NCBI RefSeq assembly: GCF_020181615.1
Contig: NZ_CP084029.1
Coordinates: 2,582,617-2,646,616 of the forward strand
Direction: 5' to 3'
DNA from: [Mycobacterium] crassicus
GTDB taxonomy: Bacteria; Actinomycetota; Actinomycetes; Mycobacteriales; Mycobacteriaceae
DNA: 64,000 nt
A program made the position numbers and the translations under genes. Shown one piece after another: positions 1 through 11,305 of this stretch. Position 1 is the stretch's first letter, and the number at the start of each line of letters is the position of its first letter. The notes beneath the pieces were generated by a model. That model did no database searches, had not been told where the DNA came from, and worked only from the letters and a program-made list of their open reading frames with translations.

Positions 1-110
1 GCCTCAGCCACCGCCAACCGCGCCGTCAGATCATCAATCTTGCGCAGCGCCTCAGCAACTATCGCCCTACGATCCGGCCCCCCGGCCGATTTTGCAACCA
101 TCGCGCTCAA
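1..110 (-). CDS. Type I modular polyketide synthase, N-terminal fragment
   Basis: Only the first ~36 codons lie in the window; the gene continues past the left edge. From the ATG at 101 the product reads MVAKSAGGPDRR and then AEALRKIDDLTARLAVAE. A short amphipathic helix of the type ALRKIDxLTARL is typical of the docking/linker segment in front of the first ketosynthase of mycobacterial modular PKSs. A GGAGG lies at 116-120; it is 5 nt from an in-frame TTG at 110 and 14 nt from the ATG at 101, so TTG is a plausible start. It lies 40 nt downstream of the acyl-AMP ligase gene on the same strand, as expected for a FAAL-PKS pair. The family is inferred from the helix and the context only; no catalytic domain is visible. 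Confidence 0.55.
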   Translation of the reverse strand, partial: MSAMVAKSAGGPDRRAIVAEALRKIDDLTARLAVAE

Positions 111-150
111 CTCAACCTCCCCGAAAGCCGCGCGAGCAGCTCGTCATCAG

Positions 151-1908
151 TCATACAGACCGAGCGGTAGCATCCAGTCGGTCGAATCCATCCCGCTGAT
201 AGATCTCCACGCAGCTGGAGCGGCGAATCTTGCCGCTGGTCGTGATCGGGATTGCGCCCTGCGGCACCAAAACCAGATCACCTGCTGCCAGGCCATGCGC
301 CTTGGACAGCGCGGCCGCGACCTTCCGCCTCACCTCGTGCAGTCTGTCCTGGACCTCCTCTTCCGACCCCCCCTTATTCTTGAACTCGGCGATCGTAACA
401 AGCTGCTCGGAGCGACTGTTGGGGATTGACACCGCCGCGACACGCCCGCCGGTGATCTCCTGGACGGTCGCCTCGATGTCGTCCGGGTAGTGATTACGCC
501 CGTCGACGATCAGCAGATCCTTGATGCGGCCGACGATGTAGAGCTCTCCGTCGGAGACGACCCCGAGGTCGCCGGTCTTGAGCCACGGCCCCTGCGGGGT
601 GCCGGGCGACGGGTCGGCCAGTTTGCCGCCGAAGGTGGCCTCGGTCGCCTGTTGATTGTGCCAGTAGCCGGCGGCCAGGTTGGGGCCGTAAGCCCAGATC
701 TCGCCGACCTTGCCCGCAGGGTTCTCGGTCTGGGTGTCCGGGTCGACGACGCGCACGGTGCACGCCCGCGGCACGCCACAGCTGACCAGCTCGACTCCGC
801 CCTCGGCGCCGCCAGGCTCCGCGGTGCCGTTCGCGAGCTTGGTGTAGTCGAAACGCGCGGTCGGCGGCGGGGTGCCGGGGGTGTTCGAGGTCAGGTAGAC
901 GGTCGCCTCGGCCAGGCCGTAGCCGGGACGCAGCGCCGCCGGATTGAGGTTGAACTTGGCGAACCGGTCGACGACGCGCCGCAGCGTCGCCGCATGCACC
1001 CGCTCCGCACCGAACGCGAAGGTGTGCACGCGCGACAGGTCCAGCCCGGCCATGTCCTCGTCGGAGGTGCGGCGGACGGCCAATTCGTAGGCGAAGTTCG
1101 GCCCACCGGTGTAGGCGTTGGGGTAGCTGGCCACCAGCTGCATCCAGCGCGCCGGCTTGGCCAGGAAGGCCATCGGGCTGAAGATCACTGCCTGGTGGCC
1201 GCCCACCAGCGGGAAGATGATGCAGCACATCAGGCCGAGATCGTGGTAGAAGGGCAGCCACGCCACCAGAGTGGTGTCGGCCGGCACCGTCTTGCCGATG
1301 TTTTCGAAGGTGTCGTCGATCATCTGCTGCATGTTCACGATCGCGTTGTGATGCCCGACCATGACTCCGGCGGGCGTCCGGGTCGAACCCGAGGTGTACT
1401 GCAGGAACGCTGTCTTGGTGTGCGCCGTGGCGGTGGGGACCTCCATCGGCTCGGAGTCGAGGTCCAGCGCATCCACTTCGATCACCACCGGCGGCTTGCC
1501 GCCCAGGTCGCTGATCGAATTGGCGATGTCCCCGGCCGCGGCCGACGTGGTCAGGATGGCGGCCGGCGAGCAGTCCCGCAGCGCCGCAGAGACCCGCTCG
1601 TCGTGCGCCCCGAACATCGGCACCGGCAGCGGCACGGCGATCATCCCCGCCTCCAGCGCGCCGTAGAAGCCGACGATGTACTCCAGGCTCTGCGGGGCCA
1701 GCAGCGCGACCCTGTCACCCGGCGACGCGCATGTGGCCAACTCTGCCGCCACCACCTGCGCCCGGTTGCGCAGCTGCGACCAGGTCACGGTCTCGCGGTA
1801 GCCCTCCGGGTCGACGTCGAAGTCGATGAAGGTGTAGGCAGGCGCATCCGGCTTTTCCCGGGCCCGGTCCGCCAACAGGGTCGGAATGTGCGTTTGAGTG
1901 ACCGGCAT
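151..1908 (-). CDS. Long-chain fatty acyl-AMP ligase (FAAL), FadD26/FadD23-like
   Basis: This enzyme should activate a fatty acid as acyl-adenylate and pass it to the acyl carrier domain of the adjacent PKS. The 585-residue product has the ANL-superfamily P-loop YTSGSTRTPAG near residues 171-181, the LPxYHD-type motif WLPFYHDLGL, the TGDLG motif, and GRIKDLLIVDGRNHYPDDIE followed by a C-terminal TSGKIRR with the catalytic lysine. Length and sequence resemble M. tuberculosis FadD26 (583 aa). The ATG at 1908 was preferred to an upstream ATG at 1950 because AAGGAG precedes it and the length fits. It lies between tesA upstream and the PKS fragment downstream, all on one strand, the same order as tesA-fadD26-ppsA in M. 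tuberculosis. The lipid made cannot be told; FadD23, FadD26 and FadD28 are close relatives. Confidence 0.9.
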   Translation of the reverse strand: MPVTQTHIPTLLADRAREKPDAPAYTFIDFDVDPEGYRETVTWSQLRNRAQVVAAELATCASPGDRVALLAPQSLEYIVGFYGALEAGMIAVPLPVPMFGAHDERVSAALRDCSPAAILTTSAAAGDIANSISDLGGKPPVVIEVDALDLDSEPMEVPTATAHTKTAFLQYTSGSTRTPAGVMVGHHNAIVNMQQMIDDTFENIGKTVPADTTLVAWLPFYHDLGLMCCIIFPLVGGHQAVIFSPMAFLAKPARWMQLVASYPNAYTGGPNFAYELAVRRTSDEDMAGLDLSRVHTFAFGAERVHAATLRRVVDRFAKFNLNPAALRPGYGLAEATVYLTSNTPGTPPPTARFDYTKLANGTAEPGGAEGGVELVSCGVPRACTVRVVDPDTQTENPAGKVGEIWAYGPNLAAGYWHNQQATEATFGGKLADPSPGTPQGPWLKTGDLGVVSDGELYIVGRIKDLLIVDGRNHYPDDIEATVQEITGGRVAAVSIPNSRSEQLVTIAEFKNKGGSEEEVQDRLHEVRRKVAAALSKAHGLAAGDLVLVPQGAIPITTSGKIRRSSCVEIYQRDGFDRLDATARSV

Positions 1909-2475
1909 AACGTTTATTTCTCCTTGTGCTGTCAGGTCCGCGGACCTCACCTGCTGAGTACTAGTCCCCGTCCGGGGCCCCGGCCAGGGCCACCGCGCGT
2001 GCGGCCCGAAGCGACGGTTTTGCTGCGCGGCCCTGCACAGCGGAGTTATACGGTTGGATTAGCGACATTCGGGATGCACCCCTGCGGGATCAGGCCTTGT
2101 GGGCACCACTACCTGAGTTGTCGGCTGAATGCTTCAGCCTCACCGTGGGCCGGTTACGCGCCCTACTGAGTGAAAACGGGGCCACGTGCATCCATGCGCC
2201 GAGATCGCGCAGCCGAAGCGGGCGGTGCGGATTGAGTCGACCATTGACACGGGTACCCCTTCTGGAATGTGTGGAACCGACGCCAAAACTCCTCGGACCC
2301 CGACATCCCAGGTGTTTTCCCTCCCGCGGAGGCTACCACGTTGGCGCTGTTGACAGAGAACTTACTGGTGATATACAGCACCTACGCGGCAGATCGGGGA
2401 GCGAAACGCAGAAAGTGTTCAGGACTCCAGGGACCACGCCGGCCGACGATGTATCACGCGGCCACCCCCGAGGCA
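1909..2475. other. Intergenic region between tesA and the FAAL gene
   Basis: About 570 bases hold no convincing gene; the short open frames here have no family resemblance. A minus-strand TATAAC (complement of 2045-2050) could be a -10 box for the FAAL gene, but no good -35 is seen. The FAAL ribosome-binding site AAGGAG lies just before 1908. Confidence 0.5.
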
Positions 2476-3189
2476 TCAGCGGCAGAGGCGGGCAATCTTC
2501 TCCTCGATGTCGCCGACCAATTCCGGCAGGTGATCGTTGAGGTAGAAGTGATGGCCCGGTGCGGTGAACGTCCGGACGCTGAACTCCGAGGTGGTGCGCT
2601 CGGCCCACGGGGCCACTTTCTCGGCGGTGGCGACGCCATCGTCGTCGCCGTGAAACGCGAAGATCGGGCAGGACACCCGGGCGTCCGGCGGACAGTCGTA
2701 GTTCGCGATGGCTTTGAGCCCGCGCAGCGTCGGAAGGATCTTCGCCGCGAACGCCTCGTTCTCCAGAAATTCTGGGTTGACACCGGTCATCTGGCTGACC
2801 GCTTCGAGCAGGCCACGATCGGAGTCGCCGATGTTGTCGAATCCCGCCCGCCCCGGCGCACCCGCCGCGGACACGAACAGAGCCGAGATCGGGTGCCCGT
2901 CCGCCTCGAACCGGCGGGCCACCTCGAAGGCCAGTAGCGCGCCCATGCTGTGACCGAAGAAGACGGCGCCGCCGTCGGTCTGATCGGGCGGGGTCAGCAT
3001 TGTGCAGACGCGGTCGGCGAGATCTTCGATGCTGGTGAACGCGCCGAGGTCGTGGCTGCCGGCCTTGCCCGGGTATTGCACGCCGATACGTTTGACATCG
3101 GCGGTGAACGCCTTCGAGAACGGAACGTAGTACTGCGGCGACCCGCCGGCGTGCGGGAAAATGTAGAGCTTGGGCGTTCGGTCAGTCAC
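2476..3189 (-). CDS. tesA: Type II thioesterase of a polyketide locus
   Basis: This is an alpha/beta hydrolase that edits or releases acyl chains from polyketide synthases. The product opens with the TEII signature FPHAGGSPQYY, carries the nucleophile elbow FGHSMGALLA (Ser about residue 81), and ends with PGHHFYLND, which supplies the catalytic His. The GTG at 3189 (237 aa) is preferred over the GTG at 3198 because a minus-strand TAGGGT (-10 type) at 3197-3202 ends 7 nt before it, as in leaderless mycobacterial genes, and there is no ribosome-binding site. It sits upstream of the FAAL gene on the same strand, matching M. tuberculosis tesA next to fadD26. TesA in M. tuberculosis acts in phthiocerol lipid synthesis; the product here is unknown. 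Confidence 0.88.
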   Translation of the reverse strand: MTDRTPKLYIFPHAGGSPQYYVPFSKAFTADVKRIGVQYPGKAGSHDLGAFTSIEDLADRVCTMLTPPDQTDGGAVFFGHSMGALLAFEVARRFEADGHPISALFVSAAGAPGRAGFDNIGDSDRGLLEAVSQMTGVNPEFLENEAFAAKILPTLRGLKAIANYDCPPDARVSCPIFAFHGDDDGVATAEKVAPWAERTTSEFSVRTFTAPGHHFYLNDHLPELVGDIEEKIARLCR

Positions 3190-3196
3190 TCGGGAC

Positions 3197-3202
3197 ACCC
3201 TA
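3197..3202 (-). promoter_or_regulatory. Candidate -10 box of tesA (leaderless)
   Basis: The minus strand reads TAGGGT, fitting TANNNT, followed by 7 nt and then the GTG at 3189. The spacing predicts transcription starting at or very near the start codon. Confidence 0.45.
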
Positions 3203-3232
3203 GCGGCGATCGCAAACCCGGCCGTGCATCGA

Positions 3233-4498
3233 CTACCCGATCGCGGCGTCCCGCTCCACGAACGGGGATCCGAGCAGCGGGATCGGGGTGAGGCCGTGCC
3301 GGCGCCCCGCGGCCACGCCCCGGCGGATCAGCGCGGCCGTCCCGACGAAACCGGCGTGGTCCAGAGCCACGAACGGCGTCAGCAGCCGGTTGTGCACGAA
3401 TCCGAAGGCCAGCCCGGAGTCCGGGTCGGCCCAGCCCAGTGATCCGCCCAGCCCGACGTGGCCGAAGCCCGGCAACACCGAACCGAACGGGACGGCGTGG
3501 TACCCCTGATGGAACGCCAGTGGCACCCCGACGGTGCGATCCAGTTCCAGCGTGTGCGGTCCGGGCAGGCCCGCCACCAGCCGGCGGGACAAGAACCGGG
3601 TGCCGTCGATCTCTCCCCCGTTTGCCAGGGCGCCGTAGAGGCGGGCCAGCCCTCGCGCGGTGAACACCCCGTTGATGGCTGCGGCCTCGGTGTCCAGGAA
3701 CGGCGTGTCACCGCGCACGGTGTCCATCACACCGGGGAAATAGAAGGCACCCAATCCCCCGTACGGCAGCAGCGAGGCGGCCATGGGCGCCACGAAGTCG
3801 ACGATCCGATTGCGCCGGCTGCGCTGCGGCATGACGATCTCGGCGGCTACGGTTGGCGCGCCGGCCGGTGGCCGGCCCAGGTGCAGGCCGTCGGTGTTCA
3901 GCGGTGCGGCCAGCTCGCTGCGGAACAGCTCCCGCATACCGACACCGGTGACGGCCCGGACCAGGCCGGACAGCAGCCAGCCGTAGGTCAACGCGTGGTA
4001 GGCGGGTTTGCCGAACTCCGGTCCCGGCGCGGCGGCGGCCATCCACGCTTCCATCGTGAGGTGGTCCAGCATGTCGGCCCGGCTCGCACCGCGCAGGTGG
4101 GTCAGGCCGGCCCGGTGTCCCAGCAGTTGCCGAACGGTGATCGCGGCCTTGCCGTTGGCGGCGAATTCCGGCCAGTAGTGCGCCACCGGAGTGTCGTAGT
4201 CGATGAGTCCGCGGTCGACCAGCCGGTGGATGACCGTGGAGGCCGCGCCCTTGGTCGCCGAGAACGTCATGGCGCCGGTGTTCTCCGACCACGGCACCGT
4301 GCCCGCCCGGTCCGCCCAGCCGGTCCACACGTCGACCAGCGGCCGGCCGTCCCGGTACACCGCCAGGGCCCCGCCACCGAAGCGCCGGCCCGGGAACATC
4401 GCAGCGAATGCCCGTACCGCGCAGGCGAAGTTCTCGTCGGCCGCGCCGTGCACGTTCGCCGGAAGCGCCAGGCGGCGAGAGTCGACACGCTGAGTCAT
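3233..4498 (-). CDS. lipL: Beta-lactamase-fold esterase/lipase LipL
   Basis: This 421-residue serine hydrolase of the class C beta-lactamase/EstB family probably hydrolyses ester lipids rather than beta-lactams. The SxxK motif is SATK at residues 80-83, where Ser is the nucleophile and Lys the base. A Tyr-containing segment (AYHALTYGW) and a C-terminal HVGLGGS stretch (KTG equivalent) follow. Similarity to M. tuberculosis LipL (Rv1497) runs the whole length, and it sits next to meaB as there. The ATG at 4498 is chosen over one 33 bases upstream because a minus-strand TAGATT lies 7 nt before it and no ribosome-binding site is present. The real substrate is not shown by the sequence. Confidence 0.9.
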   Translation of the reverse strand: MTQRVDSRRLALPANVHGAADENFACAVRAFAAMFPGRRFGGGALAVYRDGRPLVDVWTGWADRAGTVPWSENTGAMTFSATKGAASTVIHRLVDRGLIDYDTPVAHYWPEFAANGKAAITVRQLLGHRAGLTHLRGASRADMLDHLTMEAWMAAAAPGPEFGKPAYHALTYGWLLSGLVRAVTGVGMRELFRSELAAPLNTDGLHLGRPPAGAPTVAAEIVMPQRSRRNRIVDFVAPMAASLLPYGGLGAFYFPGVMDTVRGDTPFLDTEAAAINGVFTARGLARLYGALANGGEIDGTRFLSRRLVAGLPGPHTLELDRTVGVPLAFHQGYHAVPFGSVLPGFGHVGLGGSLGWADPDSGLAFGFVHNRLLTPFVALDHAGFVGTAALIRRGVAAGRRHGLTPIPLLGSPFVERDAAIG

Positions 4499-4505
4499 GG
4501 CTGGC

Positions 4506-4511
4506 AATCTA
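4506..4511 (-). promoter_or_regulatory. Candidate -10 box of lipL (leaderless)
   Basis: The minus strand reads TAGATT, 7 nt before the lipL ATG. This spacing is the usual one for leaderless mycobacterial transcripts. Confidence 0.5.
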
Positions 4512-4565
4512 CCGTGCCGACCGACAGCCATACCGTAATTACTTCAGGAGCGTCCCCTGAGCCGA

Positions 4566-5555
4566 TTACCGCCAGATGGCGGCGAGGACCTGTTGGGCGG
4601 CCAGCGCAGGGGTCAGTTCGCCGCTGAGCACCTGTTGTTCCACCGCGGTGCGCACCTGGCGCACCGCCGGATCCGACAGCGCCCGTTCCAGCACGGCGTC
4701 CGCCACCAGTTGCCGCGTCCAGTCCACCTGCTGGGCCCGGCGGCGGGCGTCGAACTCGCCCGCGTCGATCAGGGTCTGCCGATGTCGCTCAATGGTGTCC
4801 CAGAGTTCCGGCAGCCCGGTGCCCTCGATTGCGCTCATCGTTAAAACCGGTGGCCGCCAGAGTGTTTCGCGAGGATAGATGAGCCGAATCGCGGCGGAAA
4901 GCTCCCGCGCGGCCATCCGCGCCTCGGTCAGGTGCTCGCCGTCGGCCTTGTTGACCACCACGATGTCCGCCAGTTCCAGGACACCCTTTTTGATGCCCTG
5001 CAACTGGTCGCCGGTGCGGGCCAGCGTCAAGAACACGAAGGTGTCCACCATGCCCGCCACCGTCACCTCGGACTGGCCGACGCCGACGGTCTCGATCAGT
5101 ATCACGTCGAAGCCGGCGGCTTCCAGCAGCACCACGGTCTCCCGGGTGGCCTTGGCGACTCCGCCCAGAGTTCCCGACGTCGGCGACGGGCGAATATAGG
5201 CGCTCTCGTGCGCCCCCAGCCGCTGCATCCGGGTCTTGTCGCCCAGGATCGATCCACCGGTACGGGTCGAAGACGGGTCGACGGCCAATACCGCCACCCG
5301 GTGCCCCAGCTCGACGAGGTGCATCCCGAGCGCCTCGATACTGGTCGACTTACCCACTCCGGGAACGCCGGTGATACCCACCCGCCGGGCGCCGCCCGCG
5401 TCCGGCAGCAGCGCCAGCAGCAGCTTCTGCGCCAGTTGGCGATGGTCGGGGCGGGTGGACTCGACCAGGGTGATGGCCCGGGGCAGGACGGAGCGATCAC
5501 CGGCGCGCACCGCCGCCGCCAATTCGGCAACGGTGTCGCCCATGTCGTCGACCAT
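4566..5555 (-). CDS. meaB: Methylmalonyl-CoA mutase GTPase chaperone MeaB
   Basis: This G3E-family P-loop GTPase (329 aa) protects and reloads methylmalonyl-CoA mutase with adenosylcobalamin. The Walker A motif GVPGVGKS is at residues 63-70, the DPSS...GGSILGDKTRM block follows, then the ETVGVGQSE switch and the VVNKADG guanine-specificity motif. It abuts mutB with no intervening base: the mutB TAG ends at 5556 and the ATG begins at 5555. This tight coupling supports a mutase-chaperone role rather than the older ArgK transport-kinase annotation given to M. tuberculosis Rv1496. In M. tuberculosis a mazEF4 toxin-antitoxin pair separates mutB from this gene; it is missing here. Confidence 0.95.
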   Translation of the reverse strand: MVDDMGDTVAELAAAVRAGDRSVLPRAITLVESTRPDHRQLAQKLLLALLPDAGGARRVGITGVPGVGKSTSIEALGMHLVELGHRVAVLAVDPSSTRTGGSILGDKTRMQRLGAHESAYIRPSPTSGTLGGVAKATRETVVLLEAAGFDVILIETVGVGQSEVTVAGMVDTFVFLTLARTGDQLQGIKKGVLELADIVVVNKADGEHLTEARMAARELSAAIRLIYPRETLWRPPVLTMSAIEGTGLPELWDTIERHRQTLIDAGEFDARRRAQQVDWTRQLVADAVLERALSDPAVRQVRTAVEQQVLSGELTPALAAQQVLAAIWR

Positions 5556-7853
<2,298 letters not shown>

Positions 7854-7858
7854 GGCTC

Positions 7859-9766
7859 TCAGGCCCCCAATCGGGTCAGTAAGTCCGACAACGCCTGCAC
7901 CGCATCGATCTTCATGGTCAGGTAGTCGTCTGGCTGCGGGTCGGTCTCGGTGTTACCGGCCAATGCCTTCGCCGGGCCGGCCAGGTAGATCCGGCCGATT
8001 CCGGCGGCACGGGCTGCCGCGATGGCGCCGGCTGCCTCGGCCCCGTAGCGCGCGTCGGTGCCGCAGAGCACCGCCGCGGTCGGCGACCCGGCCTGCATCC
8101 CCGCCCCCGCCAAGGCCCCAGCCACCCCGTCGGCGTCCAGTGGCCCGGGATTGACCGCTTCGATCCCGCCGGAGGCCAGCAGGTTCGCGGCGAACGTCGT
8201 CCGGATGTTGTGTTCGGCCAGCGGGCCCAACGGCAGCAGCAGCACCTGCGGGCGGGCTCCGGTGCGGGCCAGGTAGGCGTCGGAGCGGTCACGCAACTCC
8301 TCGAACTGCGCGGCATAACGCCGTAGTCCGGCCGGAGCGGCCCCGGTGGCGGTTGGCGCCAACGGCGCTTCGGCCAGGTTCGGGTACTCGTTGACGCCGG
8401 TGATCGCGGTGCGGCGGTGCGCGATGTTCTCGGCCCGGGCGGCGGCGGAGGCGTCGATCAGCTCGGTGAAGTACGCGCGGGCCGCGTCGAATCCGCCAGC
8501 TGCGGAACGCGCTTCGGCCTGCTGGAACTGTCGCCACGCCTGCTGCGCCAGCTGCTCGGTGAGGTCTTCGACGAACCACGATCCGCCGGCCGGGTCGAGC
8601 ACCTGGCCCAGGTGGGACTCTTCGAGCAGCAGCAGCTGGGTGTTGCGCGCGATGCGGCGGGCGAAGCCGGTCGAGGTACCGGGCTGACCGCCGGCGATCG
8701 CGGTGTCGAACGGCCAGACCAGCACGGTGTCGGCGCCGCCGACGCCGGCGCCGAACGCCGCCAGCGTGGTGCGCAGCATGTTCACCCAGGGGTCGCGCTG
8801 GGTCATCATCGCGAGCGAGGTCTCGGCGTGCACCACGACCGCGCCGCACTCCGGCTCCCCTGCCACCTCGGTCACCCGCGCCCACAACCGGCGCGCCGCC
8901 CGGATCTTGGCGATGGTCATGAACTGGTCGTCGTCGGCGGCGAGCCGGAAGCTGATCTGGCGGACCGCATCGGCCATCGAGAGTCCGGCCTCGGTGAGCA
9001 GCCGCAGGTAGGCCACGGCGGTGGCCAAGGCGCCGGCCAGCTCCCCGGCCGCGTCGGCGCCCAGGTTGTGCAACGCCGGGCCGTTGACGGCGATCGACCG
9101 CACCCCGCGGTACCCGGCGGCGCGCGATGCCACCGCGATCACCTCGTCGATCGGCGGCGCCGCCCGGTCACCCAGCGCCGCGATCAGCGGGTCGGCTCCC
9201 AGGTCCACCGACAGTCCGGCGAGGTTGTCCGGATCCAAACCATCGACCAGCGTCAGCAGCGTCTCGGCGGCAGCCGAATAGTCGCCGGCCCCGGCACCAT
9301 CGAGCAGAACCGGGACCAATTCCAGGTAGACGTCGTCGAAGACCCGTTGCAGTTCGGCGGCCGGCACCCCGTCCGGCCCGACCCGCACCATCAGCGCACT
9401 GGCGCCCTCGGTGAGACCGCTCAGGACCGCACCATTGACGTCGGCGCCCGAGGTCTCCGCGCCGACCCCGGGAAAGACTTCGGCGACCTTCCACCCGGTG
9501 TTGACGTCGCGCAGCGCATCCGCACCCCGAACATAGGGCCACTGCCCGGGCAGCGGCGGCTCCGGCAGTTCGTCGAACACCGTGTAGAGCGCCCGGATCG
9601 CGAATCCAGCCTCCACGGGGGTGTCCAGCAGCCGCTCCGGCTCACCGTCGGTGTCACGCTCGATGTCAGCCGGATCGCGGCGCGAGCCCTTCGCCAAGAC
9701 CCCGGCCACCCCGGCACGCCAACGGGCGCGGGCCTGCTCAAGTTCCGCGGCTACCTCTGCTGACAC
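7859..9766 (-). CDS. mutA: Methylmalonyl-CoA mutase small subunit
   Basis: This is the non-catalytic partner of MutB (635 aa). It keeps the barrel-like domain with [13 protein letters not shown] and the C-terminal Rossmann-like domain, but the DxHxxG cobalamin motif of MutB is absent, as in other small subunits. The GTG at 9766 is preceded by CAGGAG. It is the first gene of mutA-mutB-meaB and is divergent from the TVP38 gene. No B12 riboswitch was recognised in the short upstream region. Confidence 0.95.
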   Translation of the reverse strand: MSAEVAAELEQARARWRAGVAGVLAKGSRRDPADIERDTDGEPERLLDTPVEAGFAIRALYTVFDELPEPPLPGQWPYVRGADALRDVNTGWKVAEVFPGVGAETSGADVNGAVLSGLTEGASALMVRVGPDGVPAAELQRVFDDVYLELVPVLLDGAGAGDYSAAAETLLTLVDGLDPDNLAGLSVDLGADPLIAALGDRAAPPIDEVIAVASRAAGYRGVRSIAVNGPALHNLGADAAGELAGALATAVAYLRLLTEAGLSMADAVRQISFRLAADDDQFMTIAKIRAARRLWARVTEVAGEPECGAVVVHAETSLAMMTQRDPWVNMLRTTLAAFGAGVGGADTVLVWPFDTAIAGGQPGTSTGFARRIARNTQLLLLEESHLGQVLDPAGGSWFVEDLTEQLAQQAWRQFQQAEARSAAGGFDAARAYFTELIDASAAARAENIAHRRTAITGVNEYPNLAEAPLAPTATGAAPAGLRRYAAQFEELRDRSDAYLARTGARPQVLLLPLGPLAEHNIRTTFAANLLASGGIEAVNPGPLDADGVAGALAGAGMQAGSPTAAVLCGTDARYGAEAAGAIAAARAAGIGRIYLAGPAKALAGNTETDPQPDDYLTMKIDAVQALSDLLTRLGA

Positions 9767-9917
9767 CGGCGACTCCTGAAGTTACTCGTGAGTAGCGGAA
9801 GGATCGCTACCCGACACGTGTTAACCAGGCTAAATGATGGCGATCGACGGATGCTGCCGAGGTACGCCGAGCGGCGAAACGCCGCGGGCACGACGCCTAC
9901 CGTTAACGTTCGGCCCG

Positions 9918-9923
9918 TAATCT
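9918..9923 (+). promoter_or_regulatory. Candidate -10 box of the TVP38 gene (leaderless)
   Basis: TAATCT is followed by 8 nt and the GTG at 9932. This placement decided the start of the TVP38/TMEM64 gene. Confidence 0.5.
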
Positions 9924-9931
9924 CGGGCGAC

Positions 9932-10708
9932 GTGACCACCGCACCCCTGCGCGAGATCACCCGCCCGCTTCGCGGGGTGATCGCAGCGACCCTCGCGACG
10001 GCACGCCAGGTTCCGGTGTGGCGGCTCGTGGTGACGACCGCGGTGGTGGTGATCCTGGTCGCGGTGGCGCTCCTGGTGCCTGTACCCACCGCCGTGCAGT
10101 TGCGAGACTGGGCGCAGGCACTGGGGCCGTGGTTTCCGCTGGCGTTCCTGGCCGGCCACGCCGCGATCACGGTGTTCCCGTTCCCCCGGACCGCGTTCAC
10201 CCTGGCCGCCGGCCTGCTGTTCGGCCCTTGGCTGGGTGTGGTGCTGGCGGTGGCGGCCAGCGCGTTGAGCGCCCTGGCCGTGCTGATGCTGATGCGAGTG
10301 TTCGGCTGGCAGCTGAGCCGGGTGGTACGCCACCCGAAAATCAGCTCGCTGGACGCGCAACTGCGTCGGCGTGGCTGGCCCGCGGTGGTGTCGCTGCGGC
10401 TCATTCCGGCCATCCCGTTCTCGGTGATCAACTACGCCGCGGGCGCATCGGCGATCCGGCTGCTGCCGTACACACTGGCCACCCTGATCGGAGTGCTGCC
10501 GGGCACCGCCGCGGTCGTGGTGCTCGGCGACGGCCTCACCGGGGACATCAGCCCGCTGCTGCTGTTGGTGTCGGCGTGCACGGCCGCGGTCGGGGTGGCC
10601 CTGCTGGTGTACGAGGTGCATCTGCACCGTCGGCATCGGACGGCCGCCAACAGCGCGCCGGGGCCCTGTCGGCAGGATCAGAACTGCACCTGCGGCGGGG
10701 CCTGCTGA
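9932..10708 (+). CDS. TVP38/TMEM64 (SNARE-associated/DedA-like) membrane protein
   Basis: This ~258-residue polytopic membrane protein has the TVP38/TMEM64 (VTT) core: the re-entrant segment FPRTAFTLAAGLLFG, a conserved RRRGWPAVVSLRLIPAIPF block and the INYAAGAS loop. Family members are linked to lipid scrambling or membrane homeostasis; the role here is unproven. It corresponds to M. tuberculosis Rv1491c, which is also divergent from mutA. The frame is open back to 9788, but the homologue length and the -10 box 8 nt before the GTG at 9932 support the shorter form. The 3' end overlaps the convergent LemA gene by 31 bases. Confidence 0.85.
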   Translation: MTTAPLREITRPLRGVIAATLATARQVPVWRLVVTTAVVVILVAVALLVPVPTAVQLRDWAQALGPWFPLAFLAGHAAITVFPFPRTAFTLAAGLLFGPWLGVVLAVAASALSALAVLMLMRVFGWQLSRVVRHPKISSLDAQLRRRGWPAVVSLRLIPAIPFSVINYAAGASAIRLLPYTLATLIGVLPGTAAVVVLGDGLTGDISPLLLLVSACTAAVGVALLVYEVHLHRRHRTAANSAPGPCRQDQNCTCGGAC

Positions 10709-11244
10709 CCCGGCGCAGCCTGGTAGAACGGTCGCTCACCAACCCTTGCCAGACCCGTGAAGAACATCCACGGGACGGTCACCACCCGCTGGTTCAGGCC
10801 GGCCACCGCGTCGTTGTAGTACTGGCGCGCGAACGCCAACTGATTCTCGGTGTCGGTGAGCTGCTCCTGCAGCTGCAGAAAGTTGGCCGAGGCCTTCAGG
10901 TCCGGATAGTTCTCGGCCACCGCGAGCACGTTGCCGATCGCCCGGTCCAGCCGGGCCTGCGCCTGCGCCTTGTCATCGACGGTTCCGGTCTGAGCCGCGC
11001 GGGTCGCCCCGGTGCGGGCGGCGGTGACCTCTTCGAAGATCGCCCGCTCGTGCGCCGCATAGCCTTTGACCGAATTGATCAGGTTGGGCACCAGCTCGGC
11101 GCGGCGGGTCAACTGGACGTCGATTCCGCCCAGCGCTTCGCGGACTTTGACGTCGAGCCGGCGCAGCAGGTTGAACGCGGTGACGCCGAACGCGGCTGCG
11201 GCCAACAGGACCACCATGACGGCGATGGCAACAGTACTGCTCAT
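10678..11244 (-). CDS. LemA family membrane-anchored protein
   Basis: The 187-residue product has one N-terminal membrane segment (about residues 3-24), then the helical LemA domain with ELVPNLINSVKGYAAHE near the start and AENYPDLKASANFLQLQEQL in the middle. The ATG at 11244 follows AAAGAGG and suits the family length; the longer open frame upstream is the antisense of the DUF2207 gene. LemA proteins have no settled biochemical role and often sit beside DUF2207 proteins, as here. Confidence 0.88.
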   Translation of the reverse strand: MSSTVAIAVMVVLLAAAAFGVTAFNLLRRLDVKVREALGGIDVQLTRRAELVPNLINSVKGYAAHERAIFEEVTAARTGATRAAQTGTVDDKAQAQARLDRAIGNVLAVAENYPDLKASANFLQLQEQLTDTENQLAFARQYYNDAVAGLNQRVVTVPWMFFTGLARVGERPFYQAAPGQQAPPQVQF

Positions 11245-11305
11245 CGGGGCACCTCTTTCTCTTGACGATGTTGGTGTTTCACGTTGCGGCGCAGACCGAT
11301 TGATC

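Noticed and set aside
490-2169. Long plus-strand open frame of 559 codons over the FAAL gene
   Set aside because: It is antisense to a clear FAAL gene, is Arg/Gly/Pro-rich, and has no family resemblance; long antisense frames are expected in high-GC DNA.
2163-2381. Minus-strand open frame of 72 codons between tesA and the FAAL gene
   Set aside because: No ribosome-binding site, no third-position bias and no resemblance to known proteins.
9767-9931. Possible cobalamin riboswitch upstream of mutA
   Set aside because: The mutA start is close to a simple divergent promoter region and no B12-box core was recognised; the space is also too small.
9788-9931. N-terminal extension of the TVP38 gene to an ATG at 9788 or 9851
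   Set aside because: The added residues are not like the family, and the -10 box 8 nt before the GTG at 9932 argues for the shorter product.
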